Origin: Aminobacter aminovorans
GTDB taxonomy: Bacteria; Pseudomonadota; Alphaproteobacteria; Rhizobiales; Rhizobiaceae
DNA length: 64,000 nucleotides
Reading direction: 5' to 3'
Assembly: GCF_900445235.1 (NCBI RefSeq)
Contig: NZ_UFSM01000001.1
Location: 1,627,501 to 1,691,500, forward strand
Under the pieces are notes generated by a model. It searched no databases and had not been told where the DNA came from. It saw only the letters and a list, made by a program, of their open reading frames with translations. The first letter of the stretch is position 1. Every line of letters begins with the position of its first letter. Below are positions 1 to 8,815 of this stretch, one piece after another. The position numbers and the translations under genes were made by a program.

Positions 1-1533
<1,533 letters not shown>

Positions 1534-1716
1534 TTCTCATTCCTAATGCTCATCACAGTGCGATCCCAAAAGATCGTCACACTGCCAAATGGCAGGATGA
1601 AAAAGCACAACAAAGATCAGCGAAAAGCCACGAGAGGCACCACGACAGCTCAGCTGTCCAGGCCCCTCAAAGCTCCTTCGCGACACAAAGCTTCTCGATA
1701 AAACGTGCGTTTTGCC

Positions 1717-1834
1717 GACCTGGTGGTTATGGCGGAGCGGCTGCACCCGATCCCATTCCGAACTCGGCCGTGAAACGCTCCAGCGCTGATGGTACTTCGT
1801 CTCAAGACGCGGGAGAGTAAGTCGCTGCCAGGTC
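1717..1834 (+). rRNA. rrf: 5S ribosomal RNA
   Basis: About 118 nt that begin GACCTGGTGG and end CTGCCAGGTC, so the two ends pair as in 5S helix I. It contains the conserved loop CCGATCCCATTCCGAACTCGG. It lies 183 nt after the 23S end in the usual 23S-5S order. Ends are assigned from the pairing and may be off by 1-3 nt. Confidence 0.95.
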
Positions 1835-1915
1835 TGCCAAACGCACGTTGAAACAACGCATCGCAAACGCGTTGTCGAAATCTTCTCGATACAAAGGGCC
1901 CGCCAACGGGTAGTC

Positions 1916-1938
1916 GGGCCGCGTAAGCGGCCCTTTCC
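1916..1938 (+). terminator. Hairpin after 5S rRNA, possible terminator or processing stem
   Basis: GGGCCGC (1916-1922), a GTAA loop, then GCGGCCC (1927-1933), followed by TTTCCTT. This is a perfect 7-bp GC stem with a short T-rich tail. Because tRNA-fMet lies just downstream in the same direction, it may be a partial terminator or an RNase processing stem and not a full stop. Confidence 0.5.
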
Positions 1939-1960
1939 TTTGGCAAATGCCGGATAAAAA

Positions 1961-2025
1961 GGACGTTTTGCCTACAGCAAAAGTCCGAAGCGTTGAAAAG
2001 GGACTTTTGCCTCAGGCAAAAGTCC
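1961..2025 (+). repeat. Tandem hairpins in the 5S-tRNA spacer
   Basis: Two related palindromes lie in a row just before the tRNA. The first is GGACGTTTTGC (1961-1971) against GCAAAAGTCC (1977-1986), with one bulge. The second is GGACTTTTGCC (2001-2011), loop TCA, GGCAAAAGTCC (2015-2025), a perfect 11-bp stem. The second stem ends 5 nt before the tRNA, which fits a processing signal. The close sequence relation also suggests duplication of one palindrome. Confidence 0.7.
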
Positions 2026-2030
2026 GGTGG

Positions 2031-2106
<76 letters not shown>

Positions 2107-2107
<1 letters not shown>

Positions 2108-2152
2108 AATACCAAAACAGCCCAGCTTGTCTGGGCTGTTTTGGTATTTGGA
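2107..2152 (+). terminator. Strong inverted repeat directly abutting tRNA-fMet
   Basis: AAATACCAAAACAGCCCAG (2107-2125), loop CTTGT, then CTGGGCTGTTTTGGTATTT (2131-2149), a perfect 19-bp stem that starts on the last base of the tRNA CCA end. It is the first of three stem-loops in 340 nt that probably end the rrn transcript. The lack of any spacer between tRNA and stem is unusual. Confidence 0.7.
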
Positions 2153-2226
2153 CGCAGGTGACGGGCGAGTTGAACCTGCATCAGGGGCCCGCTAGGAGGC
2201 AAAGCCGACGACGCGGGACAAAAAGC

Positions 2227-2248
2227 CAAATCCTGTCCCCGCAACCAA
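2227..2248 (+). repeat. 22-bp second copy of the tRNA-fMet 3' end (att-like)
   Basis: CAAATCCTGTCCCCGCAACCAA at 2227-2248 is identical to 2087-2108, that is, the T-arm and acceptor 3' half of the adjacent tRNA-fMet plus one base. The copies are 140 bp apart in the same orientation. Duplicated tRNA 3' ends are the usual footprint of tyrosine-recombinase integration, but no integrase or cargo gene lies between them. It may therefore be a scar, or a duplication of the tRNA tail with its terminator. Confidence 0.75.
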
Positions 2249-2252
2249 CAAT

Positions 2253-2291
2253 AAAAGCCCGCCAAGGTGAAAACCACGGCGGGCTTTTTGC
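2253..2291 (+). terminator. Rho-independent terminator downstream of tRNA tail copy
   Basis: AAAAGCCCGCC (2253-2263) pairs with GGCGGGCTTTTT (2278-2289), with a 14-nt loop and a T run. It sits 5 bp after the duplicated tRNA 3' end, mirroring the real tRNA followed by its own stem-loop. Confidence 0.8.
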
Positions 2292-2414
2292 TGTCTGGAT
2301 ACTCACCACGGTCGAGGTGAAGCAACAGCAGCAGCCCGCAAGCGCTACGCAAGAAGCCAAAGCCCACCACGCGCCACAAAAACCAAAACAGCAGAACCAA
2401 AACCATTGATAACG

Positions 2415-2450
2415 ACACTCCCGTGAGCCTTGCTCCGGGAGTGTTTTTGG
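2415..2450 (+). terminator. Third terminator after the rRNA operon
   Basis: ACACTCCCG (2415-2423) pairs with CGGGAGTGT (2436-2444), followed by TTTTTGG. The T tract gives plus-strand orientation, away from the rrn operon. Between 2292 and 2414 I see no gene; the stretch is A/C rich and non-coding in appearance. Confidence 0.7.
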
Positions 2451-2495
2451 TTGCAGGGCCAACAGCCTGTCGCTCGGTCCAGTTCAGGATCGTGC

Positions 2496-2714
2496 TCAGT
2501 TCCCCATCCAGCGCAGCTCGATCTCGCCGCGCCTTGTGCCAGGTGTCAGAATGAAGCGGACCGCCGTCGACCGAACTTCGTAGGCTTCCTCGTTCGTGTA
2601 GGGCCGGATGGTCGAGACGTCCTGCTTCAGATCCCGCGCACTGCCGTCAACGGGATTGCAGAGCGCGGCCATGATTTCGATCAACTGGGAAATGTCGCTT
2701 TGCTTGGTTGACAT
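2496..2714 (-). CDS. Small hypothetical protein
   Basis: A 72-residue frame starting MSTKQSDISQ and ending ELRWMGN. The text reads like a folded protein, with alternating charged and hydrophobic residues and no low-complexity runs. I do not recognise the family. An upstream in-frame ATG at 2747 would add 11 residues; I prefer 2714 because the extra segment is Cys/Trp-rich and reads as non-coding. No clear Shine-Dalgarno sequence precedes either start. It is divergent from the outer-membrane protein gene at 2847, so the two may share the 130-bp promoter region. Confidence 0.5.
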   Translation of the reverse strand: MSTKQSDISQLIEIMAALCNPVDGSARDLKQDVSTIRPYTNEEAYEVRSTAVRFILTPGTRRGEIELRWMGN

Positions 2715-2794
2715 GCCGGAACAAAAAGGTCTGACTGCCCAGCACACTGTCTACACTTTTTGCGATGGCGGCGGCGCCTGTCAGGCGACGCTAC

Positions 2795-2834
2795 TGAAGC
2801 GATATATATTGAAAATGAAGCGACATATATTGAA
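2795..2834 (+). promoter_or_regulatory. Tandem 19-bp direct repeat, possible operator
   Basis: TGAAGCGATATATATTGAA (2795-2813) and TGAAGCGACATATATTGAA (2816-2834) differ at one base and are offset by exactly 21 bp, two helical turns. The second copy runs into the GAAGGA ribosome-binding site of the GTG start at 2847. A protein bound here could block transcription or translation of the outer-membrane protein gene. The cognate regulator is not identifiable from the sequence. Confidence 0.6.
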
Positions 2835-2846
2835 GGATATTAGCCT

Positions 2847-3509
2847 GTGAAGATACATGCTGGCCTTTTGATGACTACTGCGTTGATTGCGATGAGCGCG
2901 GGGACGGCGCGGGCGGAAAACGTGACTACCGAGACCGCCCCAGCCGGCACGGCGTATGCTGACGCGACGGACTGGAGCGGGATCTACGCCGGCCTGCATG
3001 TCGGTTTCGCCGATGGCGCCGCGACGCAAGGGGAACAATGGGTTCCTGGTTTTGAGGCAGGCTTCGAGCTTGACGGCTTGCTCGCCGGCGGCCAGGTCGG
3101 CGCTCTGGCGCAGTTCGGTAACTTTGTGCTCGGTGTGCAGGGCGATGTCTCCGGGGCTGGCCTGAGCGGTAACTACGACTTCGGCTTCGGGCCATTTCCC
3201 AACATCTCCATGGAGGTCAACTGGCTGGCCAGCCTGACCGCCCGTGGCGGTGTCGCCTTCGACAGCGTGTTGCTCTACGGCCTGGCCGGTCTGGCCGTGG
3301 CGGATACTGCAATAAAGTACCCGGGAGGATCCGCCGACCCCACATACACCGGGTACACGGCTGGCGCCGGCGTCGCTTTGAAACTCAATGCCAATTGGTC
3401 GGTTTTCGGTGAGTACGCCTATTACGGGCTTGGCGAGCAGGAGTTCGATGGGGATACCTACGACCTCAGCCTTTCAAGCGGCAAGGTCGGCTTGAACTAC
3501 AAGTTCTGA
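2847..3509 (+). CDS. Outer-membrane beta-barrel protein (Omp25/31-like)
   Basis: A 220-residue protein with a Sec signal peptide (residues 1-23, cleavage after ARA). The rest alternates aromatic/Gly-rich beta strands (DWSGIYAGLHVGF, GQVGALAQFG, FGEYAYYGLGE) and ends in KVGLNYKF, with the C-terminal Phe recognised by the BAM complex. This is the pattern of the small Omp25/Omp31/Rop porin-like barrels of rhizobia and Brucella. The WSGIYAGLHVG segment near the mature N-terminus is especially typical. GTG start with GAAGGA 9 nt upstream. The role is structural or permeability-related and the ligand is unknown. The tandem repeat just upstream suggests tight control. Confidence 0.85.
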   Translation: MKIHAGLLMTTALIAMSAGTARAENVTTETAPAGTAYADATDWSGIYAGLHVGFADGAATQGEQWVPGFEAGFELDGLLAGGQVGALAQFGNFVLGVQGDVSGAGLSGNYDFGFGPFPNISMEVNWLASLTARGGVAFDSVLLYGLAGLAVADTAIKYPGGSADPTYTGYTAGAGVALKLNANWSVFGEYAYYGLGEQEFDGDTYDLSLSSGKVGLNYKF

Positions 3510-3530
3510 TCTGTCCTGACGGGATTGGCT

Positions 3531-3561
3531 GCGCCGGCGAGAAGCATACTTCCGCCGGCGC
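3531..3561. terminator. GC-rich hairpin between convergent genes
   Basis: GCGCCGGCG (3531-3539) and CGCCGGCGC (3553-3561) form a 9-bp stem in the gap between the convergent omp and tmoW-like genes. There is no T run on either side, so intrinsic termination is uncertain. Confidence 0.4.
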
Positions 3562-3657
3562 TGCGGGCCGCCACGCAAGTTCCTCCTGCATGGCGATGGG
3601 CTACGGGCCAGTCGGCTGTCGATCGTCCAGGCGGTGCGACGGGCCCGAGCCAGATGG

Positions 3658-5649
3658 TCAGGCTGCCAGACCCAGCCTTTGTTTGCGCTTGGTCGCCCAT
3701 GCCGTGATCAGCTGGTCGGCGGTCAGGCCCATGAAGGCGACGCAGAGGCCAAGAACGAGGCCTTTGCCGGCATCGTTGAAGGTCAGCGCCCGGAAGATCT
3801 CCTGGCCGATGTCCTTGGTGCCGATGAAGGCGGCGATGATGACCATGAACAGGGCAAACATGATCGTCTGGTTGATACCGAGCATGATCTCGGGGAAAGC
3901 AAGCGGCATACGGATGTTCCACAGAAGCTGCCTTTGCGTGCAGCCCGACGTGATGCCGGCCTCGACGATCTCCTGGGGCACGTTGCGCAGGCCGAAGATG
4001 GTGTAACGGACGATCGGGATCATCGCATAGATGATGATCGCCGAGATCGCAGCGACGTCGCCGACCTTGAACAGCATGATCACGGGGATCAGGTAGATAA
4101 AGGACGGGAAGGTCTGGAAGGTGTCACACATCAACTTGACGATGCCGGTGCGGCGCTCGCTGCGCGCGGCCCAGATGCCAATCGGCAGGCCGATCATGAT
4201 GCACAGCAGCACCGCGACGGTCACCATATAGGCGGTGATCAGCGAGCGCTCCCAGTAACCGGCGAAGGCGATGAACAGCACGAAGCCGGAGACGATCGCG
4301 GCGAGTCTGAAACCGCCGAGCGACCAGCCTGCAGCGGCTACGAGCGCTACCATCGCCGTCCAGGGGATCGACTGGAACAGGTCGCGGATCGGGATCAGCA
4401 CGTAGAGCAGCATGGCGTTGCGGAGATATTGCAACGGGTCGTAGAGCGTGACCGTGACCCAGTCGACGAGCGCATCCCAGAAGGGTGCGGTGCTGAGCGC
4501 AAGCTCCGAAGGCCAGGCTTGGGCCCAGGGTGTGATCGCGGCAAGGAGAAGCGAGGCGACGACGACCACTAGCGATGCGGCGAAAAACGGGAAGCGCTGC
4601 AGCAGGCTGGCATCGGGCGCAACATGCGAGGGCTCCTTGTGGGCGGCAGCGCGGCTCAACTGGTCGAGGGTGATCGCCATCAGGACGATCGCCACGCCGC
4701 TTTCCAGCGCCTGGCCTATCTTCAGCGCCTGGAGCCGGAACAACAGGTCATGGCCAAGGCCGCGGGCACCGACAAAGGAGGCGATGACCACCATGGCCAG
4801 GCACTGCATGATGACTTGGTTGACGCCGACGAGCAGCGGCTGGCGCGCCGACGGGATCTCGACCATCCACAAGGTCTGGAAGCGAGTGCAGCCTGCCATC
4901 TTGCCGGCCTCGCGCACCTCTTCGGCCACGCCCTTGAGGCCGAGAATGGTGAGGCGAGCCATCGGCGGAATGGCGAAGATGACGGTTGCGATCGTGCCGG
5001 CCTTATGGCCGACACCGATGAAGACGGCGATCGGGATCAGGTAGGAAAAATGCGGCAGCGACTGCAGCACGTTGAGCAACGGCACGATGAGCGCTTCGAA
5101 CCACTGCTTCTTGACTGCAATAATGCCGATGCCGAAACCGATGAGACCCGCGATGGGGGCGGCGACCAGCACCACCGACAGGGTGATCATCGACAGTTCC
5201 CATTTGCCGAAGATCGCCATATAGGCGACGCAGCCTGCGGCCAGCGCGCCAAGGCGCCAGTCTTTGAGATACCAGCCGAGCACGCCTGCGAGCCCGGCGG
5301 TCATCACCCAGGGCATGGCGGCCACACCGATCCCGGGGAGGCCTGAGACCAGCAAGCCCTCGACGAAGGTCAGCGGCCAGGTGATCAGCTCGGCGATTGC
5401 GCGCGTCAAGTCGCGGAACGAGAACAGCCCGAAGATGGCGTCATCGCGCAGGTGGTCGAAAACGGTGTTCGCCCAGTCGACGAACGGAATGGTCCAGTCC
5501 TTGGGGACCCGCACCGCCCAGTCGGGCAAAAGCGAGGCAGCAAGCAGCAAGACCAGGAAAGGCAGAACGACAAGCAGCGGCTTGGTTATTGCGGCCAGCG
5601 GTTTCTGCGGTTCCATCGCCTCCTGGCGGGTCAGTATCGCGGCGCTCAT
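3658..5649 (-). CDS. tmoW: TMAO/betaine ABC transporter, fused double permease (TmoW-like)
   Basis: 663 residues made of two consecutive ProW-type permease modules. Each has a cluster of hydrophobic helices and the EAA loop: EVREAGKMAGCTRFQ in the first half, EIVEAGITSGCTQRQ in the second. Ordinary ProW/ChoW permeases are about half this size. A fused permease encoded after a ProX-like and a ProV-like gene matches TmoW of the marine TMAO importer TmoXVW. ATG start overlaps the ATPase stop (ATGA, 5646-5649), indicating translational coupling. The nearby Tdm and TorRST genes support TMAO as substrate. A glycine-betaine or choline importer remains possible, as the sequence alone does not fix ligand choice. 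Confidence 0.75.
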   Translation of the reverse strand: MSAAILTRQEAMEPQKPLAAITKPLLVVLPFLVLLLAASLLPDWAVRVPKDWTIPFVDWANTVFDHLRDDAIFGLFSFRDLTRAIAELITWPLTFVEGLLVSGLPGIGVAAMPWVMTAGLAGVLGWYLKDWRLGALAAGCVAYMAIFGKWELSMITLSVVLVAAPIAGLIGFGIGIIAVKKQWFEALIVPLLNVLQSLPHFSYLIPIAVFIGVGHKAGTIATVIFAIPPMARLTILGLKGVAEEVREAGKMAGCTRFQTLWMVEIPSARQPLLVGVNQVIMQCLAMVVIASFVGARGLGHDLLFRLQALKIGQALESGVAIVLMAITLDQLSRAAAHKEPSHVAPDASLLQRFPFFAASLVVVVASLLLAAITPWAQAWPSELALSTAPFWDALVDWVTVTLYDPLQYLRNAMLLYVLIPIRDLFQSIPWTAMVALVAAAGWSLGGFRLAAIVSGFVLFIAFAGYWERSLITAYMVTVAVLLCIMIGLPIGIWAARSERRTGIVKLMCDTFQTFPSFIYLIPVIMLFKVGDVAAISAIIIYAMIPIVRYTIFGLRNVPQEIVEAGITSGCTQRQLLWNIRMPLAFPEIMLGINQTIMFALFMVIIAAFIGTKDIGQEIFRALTFNDAGKGLVLGLCVAFMGLTADQLITAWATKRKQRLGLAA

Positions 5650-6674
5650 GCACACTGCTCCTTGCCGTAGAGAGCATCGATCAGACCGTCGCGGGTCAGC
5701 GTGCCGACGAGCGCGCCGCTATCGTCGACGACGTCGACAGGACGCTCCGAGGTCAGCACCTGGCGGGCGACGCTGGCGAGCAGGGCCTGTGCCTGGAGCG
5801 CAGCGGCGTCCGGCTTGCGAGAGGATGCGGGCGCCATGACGGCGCGAACCGACAGCAGGCGATCATGCGAGACGTTGCGGGTGAATTCGGCGACATAAGC
5901 GGTGGCCGGGCAGGTCACCAGTTCCTCGGCGGTGCCGAGCTGCTCGACGACGCCGTCCTTCATGATGGCGATGCGGTCGGCAACGCGGATTGCTTCGTCG
6001 AAATCGTGGGTAATGAAGACGATTGTCTTGTTGAGCACCTTCTGCAGGCGCAGGAATTCGTCCTGCATCTCACGACGGATGAGCGGATCGAGCGCGGAGA
6101 ACGGCTCGTCGAGGAACCACACATCGGGGCCGACGGCGAGCGAGCGGGCGATGCCGACGCGCTGCTGCTGGCCGCCGGAGAGCTCACGCGGATAGTAGGC
6201 CTCGCGACCCTTGAGGCCGACGAGTTCGATGACTTCGCGAGCGCGTCTTTCTCGTTTCTGGCGGTCAGTGCCGCGGACCTGGAGCGGGAAGGCGACGTTG
6301 TCGAGCACGGTGCGGTGCGGCAAAAGGGCGAAGTGCTGAAACACCATGCCCATCTTGTGGCGCCTGAGTTCAATCAGCTCGCGCTCGGTGGCGGCGAGAA
6401 TGTCGCGGCCCTCGAACATGACCTCGCCAGATGTCGGCTCGATCAGGCGCGCCAGGCAGCGCAGCAAGGTCGATTTGCCCGAGCCGGACAGGCCCATGAC
6501 GACGAGGATCTCGCCCGGCATCACGTCGAAGGAGACGTTGCGGACGGCGGGGACGTAGCCTTCGGCTCGTATTGTCTCGATCGAGGGGTTGTTGTGGTTG
6601 CGGCGCAGGAAGCCGGCGGGATCGGAGCCGTAGAGCTTCCAAAGGTTGCGGCATGCGATTTTTGCTTCGGACAT
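5646..6674 (-). CDS. tmoV: TMAO/betaine ABC transporter ATPase (TmoV/ProV-like)
   Basis: 342 residues. Walker A GLSGSGKST, Q-loop VFQHFALLPHRTV, signature LSGGQQQR, Walker B VWFLDEP and H-loop ITHDFDEA are all present in order. The C-terminal 70 residues resemble a CBS module (RPVDVVDDSGALVGTL), as in ProV, where it senses ionic strength. The N-terminal extension mentioning FLRRNHNN is also a ProV/ChoV trait. Start chosen at MSEAK (6674); the upstream in-frame ATG would add seven residues. Middle gene of the tmoXVW-like operon, 109 nt after the binding-protein gene. Confidence 0.8.
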   Translation of the reverse strand: MSEAKIACRNLWKLYGSDPAGFLRRNHNNPSIETIRAEGYVPAVRNVSFDVMPGEILVVMGLSGSGKSTLLRCLARLIEPTSGEVMFEGRDILAATERELIELRRHKMGMVFQHFALLPHRTVLDNVAFPLQVRGTDRQKRERRAREVIELVGLKGREAYYPRELSGGQQQRVGIARSLAVGPDVWFLDEPFSALDPLIRREMQDEFLRLQKVLNKTIVFITHDFDEAIRVADRIAIMKDGVVEQLGTAEELVTCPATAYVAEFTRNVSHDRLLSVRAVMAPASSRKPDAAALQAQALLASVARQVLTSERPVDVVDDSGALVGTLTRDGLIDALYGKEQCA

Positions 6675-6783
6675 GTCGGGTCTGCCTCTCGCCAAGGGGG
6701 CCGATTGCGTATGCGCAGCGAGGTGGCGCCCGCATGTGCGCGGGCGTCACGACGCCATGACAGGACGGATGAATGCGGAGGAA

Positions 6784-7737
6784 TTAGCTGGCCGAACCCA
6801 GCCAGGCCTTCCAGCGCGCCTCGTTGTCGGCCAGCCATTTGTCGGCGGCCGCCTCGGGCTCCATATTGTCGATGTCGGCGAGCTTCGCCTGCACGGCGAT
6901 GTCCATGTTGGAGAAGTTGATCTTCTGCAGGATGGCGTAGGCCTTGGGCCACTTGGTCGGGAATTCCTTCCAGGCGGCGATCTTCAAATAGCCGTCCTTC
7001 GGATTTCCGCAGTCGTAGCTGAGTTCCTTATTGGAACCCCAGGCCGGATCGTCCTTACATTTGGGATCGAAGGCCGGGAACTCGACGAACTTGCCGTCAT
7101 AGAGAGCCTCGACGAAGTTGGGTGTCCAGTTGAACAGGACGATCGGCTCCTTGCGCTTGACGGCGGATTCGAGCTCCGCCCACAATGCTGCCGACGATCC
7201 TGCGTTGACGACCTCGAAGTTCATTCCGAGAGCTTCGACACGTTCGGCGTCATGCTTGAGCCAGTCGACCGGGCCGCCGAGGAACCGGCCCTTGGGCGCT
7301 GTTTCGGCCGTGGCGAACTTGTCGGCGCAGGCGTTCAGCGCTTCCCAGGCGGGCAGGCCGGGGCAGACCTCCTCGACATAGGTCGGGTACCACCATTCTT
7401 CGCGGGTCTTGGCATCATGGGTGGCGGCATCGACGACGCAGCCTTCCTTGACCACCTTCTGGAAAGCAACGCCGAAAGCACCTTCCCAGACTTCATGCAC
7501 GAGGCTGACGTCGCCTTCGCACAGGGCGGTGTAGACGACTTGGCTGTCGGCGGAGACGTATTCGACCTTGGCACCGCCCTTCTCGAGCAGCTTGCCGACG
7601 ATGTGGGCGCCAACGATCTGGCTCGACCAGTTGTGAGTCGGGATCTTGACGACGTCGGTCGAATCCTGGGCGAACGCCGTGCCGGCGGCAAAAGCCATGA
7701 TCGTGGCCATGCTTGCAGATCTGGTAAAATTGGTCAT
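6784..7737 (-). CDS. tmoX: TMAO/betaine substrate-binding protein (TmoX/ProX-like)
   Basis: 317 residues with a Sec signal peptide (1-23, ending GTAFA). The mature protein belongs to the OpuAC/ProX type II binding proteins. Aromatic segments THNWSSQ, HEVWEGAFG, GGPVDWLKHD and LFNWTPNF supply Trp side chains suited to a cation-pi cage for a trimethylammonium group. Start ATG at 7737 has GGGAGGT six bases upstream; longer in-frame starts lack this. First gene of the importer operon, in the order X-V-W. The ligand is inferred to be TMAO from the tdm and tor neighbours; glycine betaine is the main alternative. Confidence 0.78.
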   Translation of the reverse strand: MTNFTRSASMATIMAFAAGTAFAQDSTDVVKIPTHNWSSQIVGAHIVGKLLEKGGAKVEYVSADSQVVYTALCEGDVSLVHEVWEGAFGVAFQKVVKEGCVVDAATHDAKTREEWWYPTYVEEVCPGLPAWEALNACADKFATAETAPKGRFLGGPVDWLKHDAERVEALGMNFEVVNAGSSAALWAELESAVKRKEPIVLFNWTPNFVEALYDGKFVEFPAFDPKCKDDPAWGSNKELSYDCGNPKDGYLKIAAWKEFPTKWPKAYAILQKINFSNMDIAVQAKLADIDNMEPEAAADKWLADNEARWKAWLGSAS

Positions 7738-8122
7738 TGAACCTCCCGTTCCGTTGTGTTGCGATTGTTCCCATGGAAGGCGGGATGCCGGCCTCTGTGT
7801 GGGCCTCTTGGATTTCCGCGCCATCCCCGCAAACATAGCGGTGAGAAGTGAACCGGTGTCGGCCGGGGTGTAAAAGTCGTGAGCCGACTTGTGAAATGAT
7901 GTTAATGAAAATCCTACCCGCGCGACCAAACTCGCGGGCTAATTTCCGGCCGAAGGCCACAAGGCTTGCGCGGAAGCGTAATCATCTTCGCGCCTTTGTG
8001 TTCGAGGTTGCCGGACAATCCGGGTCTTGGCTTGCAACGAGGTCTTGGCTTGCAACCGCCCGCTTCGATAGAAGAAGCTGGTTTCGGCCATCTACCGGCA
8101 TATCTCCCTTGGTGATCGCGCT
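7738..8122. promoter_or_regulatory. Divergent promoter region between tmoX and the response regulator gene
   Basis: 385 bp without a gene. It holds AAGTCG-N5-CGACTT at 7873-7889, the 20-mer shared with the torR promoter at 7882-7901, a stem CCCGCG/CGCGGG at 7916-7937, and a tandem 16-bp repeat GGTCTTGGCTTGCAAC at 8023-8038 and 8041-8056 (period 18 bp). Nothing here reads as a conserved protein. Confidence 0.6.
7882..7901 (+). promoter_or_regulatory. 20-bp motif shared with the torR promoter
   Basis: GCCGACTTGTGAAATGATGT is identical to 11646-11665, just upstream of torR. Here it lies 145-164 bp upstream of the tmoX ATG. An exact 20-mer in two promoters of one functional region suggests a common regulator, TorR being the obvious candidate. 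This is inference. Confidence 0.55.
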
Positions 8123-8815
8123 ATGAACCCCAGCATTCTTATTGTCGATGACGACCCGGATATCCGCCACGTGATCGGCATCGCGCTGGAAAAGGCGGGA
8201 ATGCATGTCCATCAGGCGGCCAACGGGCGCCTGGCCTTGGAGCAGTTGCGGCAACACCATGCCGACCTGGTGGTGCTGGACATCGGCATGCCGGTCATGG
8301 ATGGGGTCGAATGCTGCAAGACCATCCGTGCCAGCTCACATGTTCCGATCGTCTTCCTGACCGCGCATGACGACGAAGTCGACCGGATCGTAGGGTTCGA
8401 GCTTGGGGCGGACGATTATGTCAGCAAGCCGTTCTCGCCGCGCGAACTGTTGCTGCGGATCAAGGCCATACTGGCACGAGGCAAACAGGCAGGCGGCATC
8501 ATGAGGCACGGGGACCTCACCCTCGATAGCGGACGCCACGCCTGCTCGCTCGCCGGAAAGGATCTGCCGCTGACAGCGACAGAATTTTCGGTGCTGGAAA
8601 TCCTCGCGGCTCGACCTGGAATCGTCGTCGGTCGTGGGGCCATGATTGACAAGGCCTATGGCGGGAACAACACCTTGTCAGGACGTACAGTCGACAGTCA
8701 CGTGCGCAACATCCGCGCCAAGGCCGCGGCCCTTGGTTACGCCGACGTGATCGAAACGGTGAGAGGGGTGGGGCTGCGGCTTGGCAATTGCGTCGCTGGG
8801 CCTTGTGCCGCGTGA
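8123..8815 (+). CDS. OmpR/PhoB-family response regulator
   Basis: 230 residues. Receiver domain at about 3-118 with the acidic pair DDD near the N-terminus, phospho-acceptor Asp53 (VVLDIGMP), a TAH segment and Lys in SKPFS. A C-terminal winged helix (about 130-225) contains RTVDSHVRNIRAK and the terminal RGVGLRL wing. It is followed by its sensor kinase with a 4-bp GTGA overlap, so the two are co-translated. A PhoB-like array of 11-bp spaced repeats upstream of the secreted-protein gene at 10494 is a plausible target. It also lies divergent to the tmoX-like gene, so a role in importer control is possible. Confidence 0.88.
   Translation: MNPSILIVDDDPDIRHVIGIALEKAGMHVHQAANGRLALEQLRQHHADLVVLDIGMPVMDGVECCKTIRASSHVPIVFLTAHDDEVDRIVGFELGADDYVSKPFSPRELLLRIKAILARGKQAGGIMRHGDLTLDSGRHACSLAGKDLPLTATEFSVLEILAARPGIVVGRGAMIDKAYGGNNTLSGRTVDSHVRNIRAKAAALGYADVIETVRGVGLRLGNCVAGPCAA

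Noticed and set aside
7877..7940. Riboswitch in the tmoX leader
   Set aside because: The short stems do not form a known aptamer architecture, and the motif is shared with the torR promoter, which fits a DNA site better.
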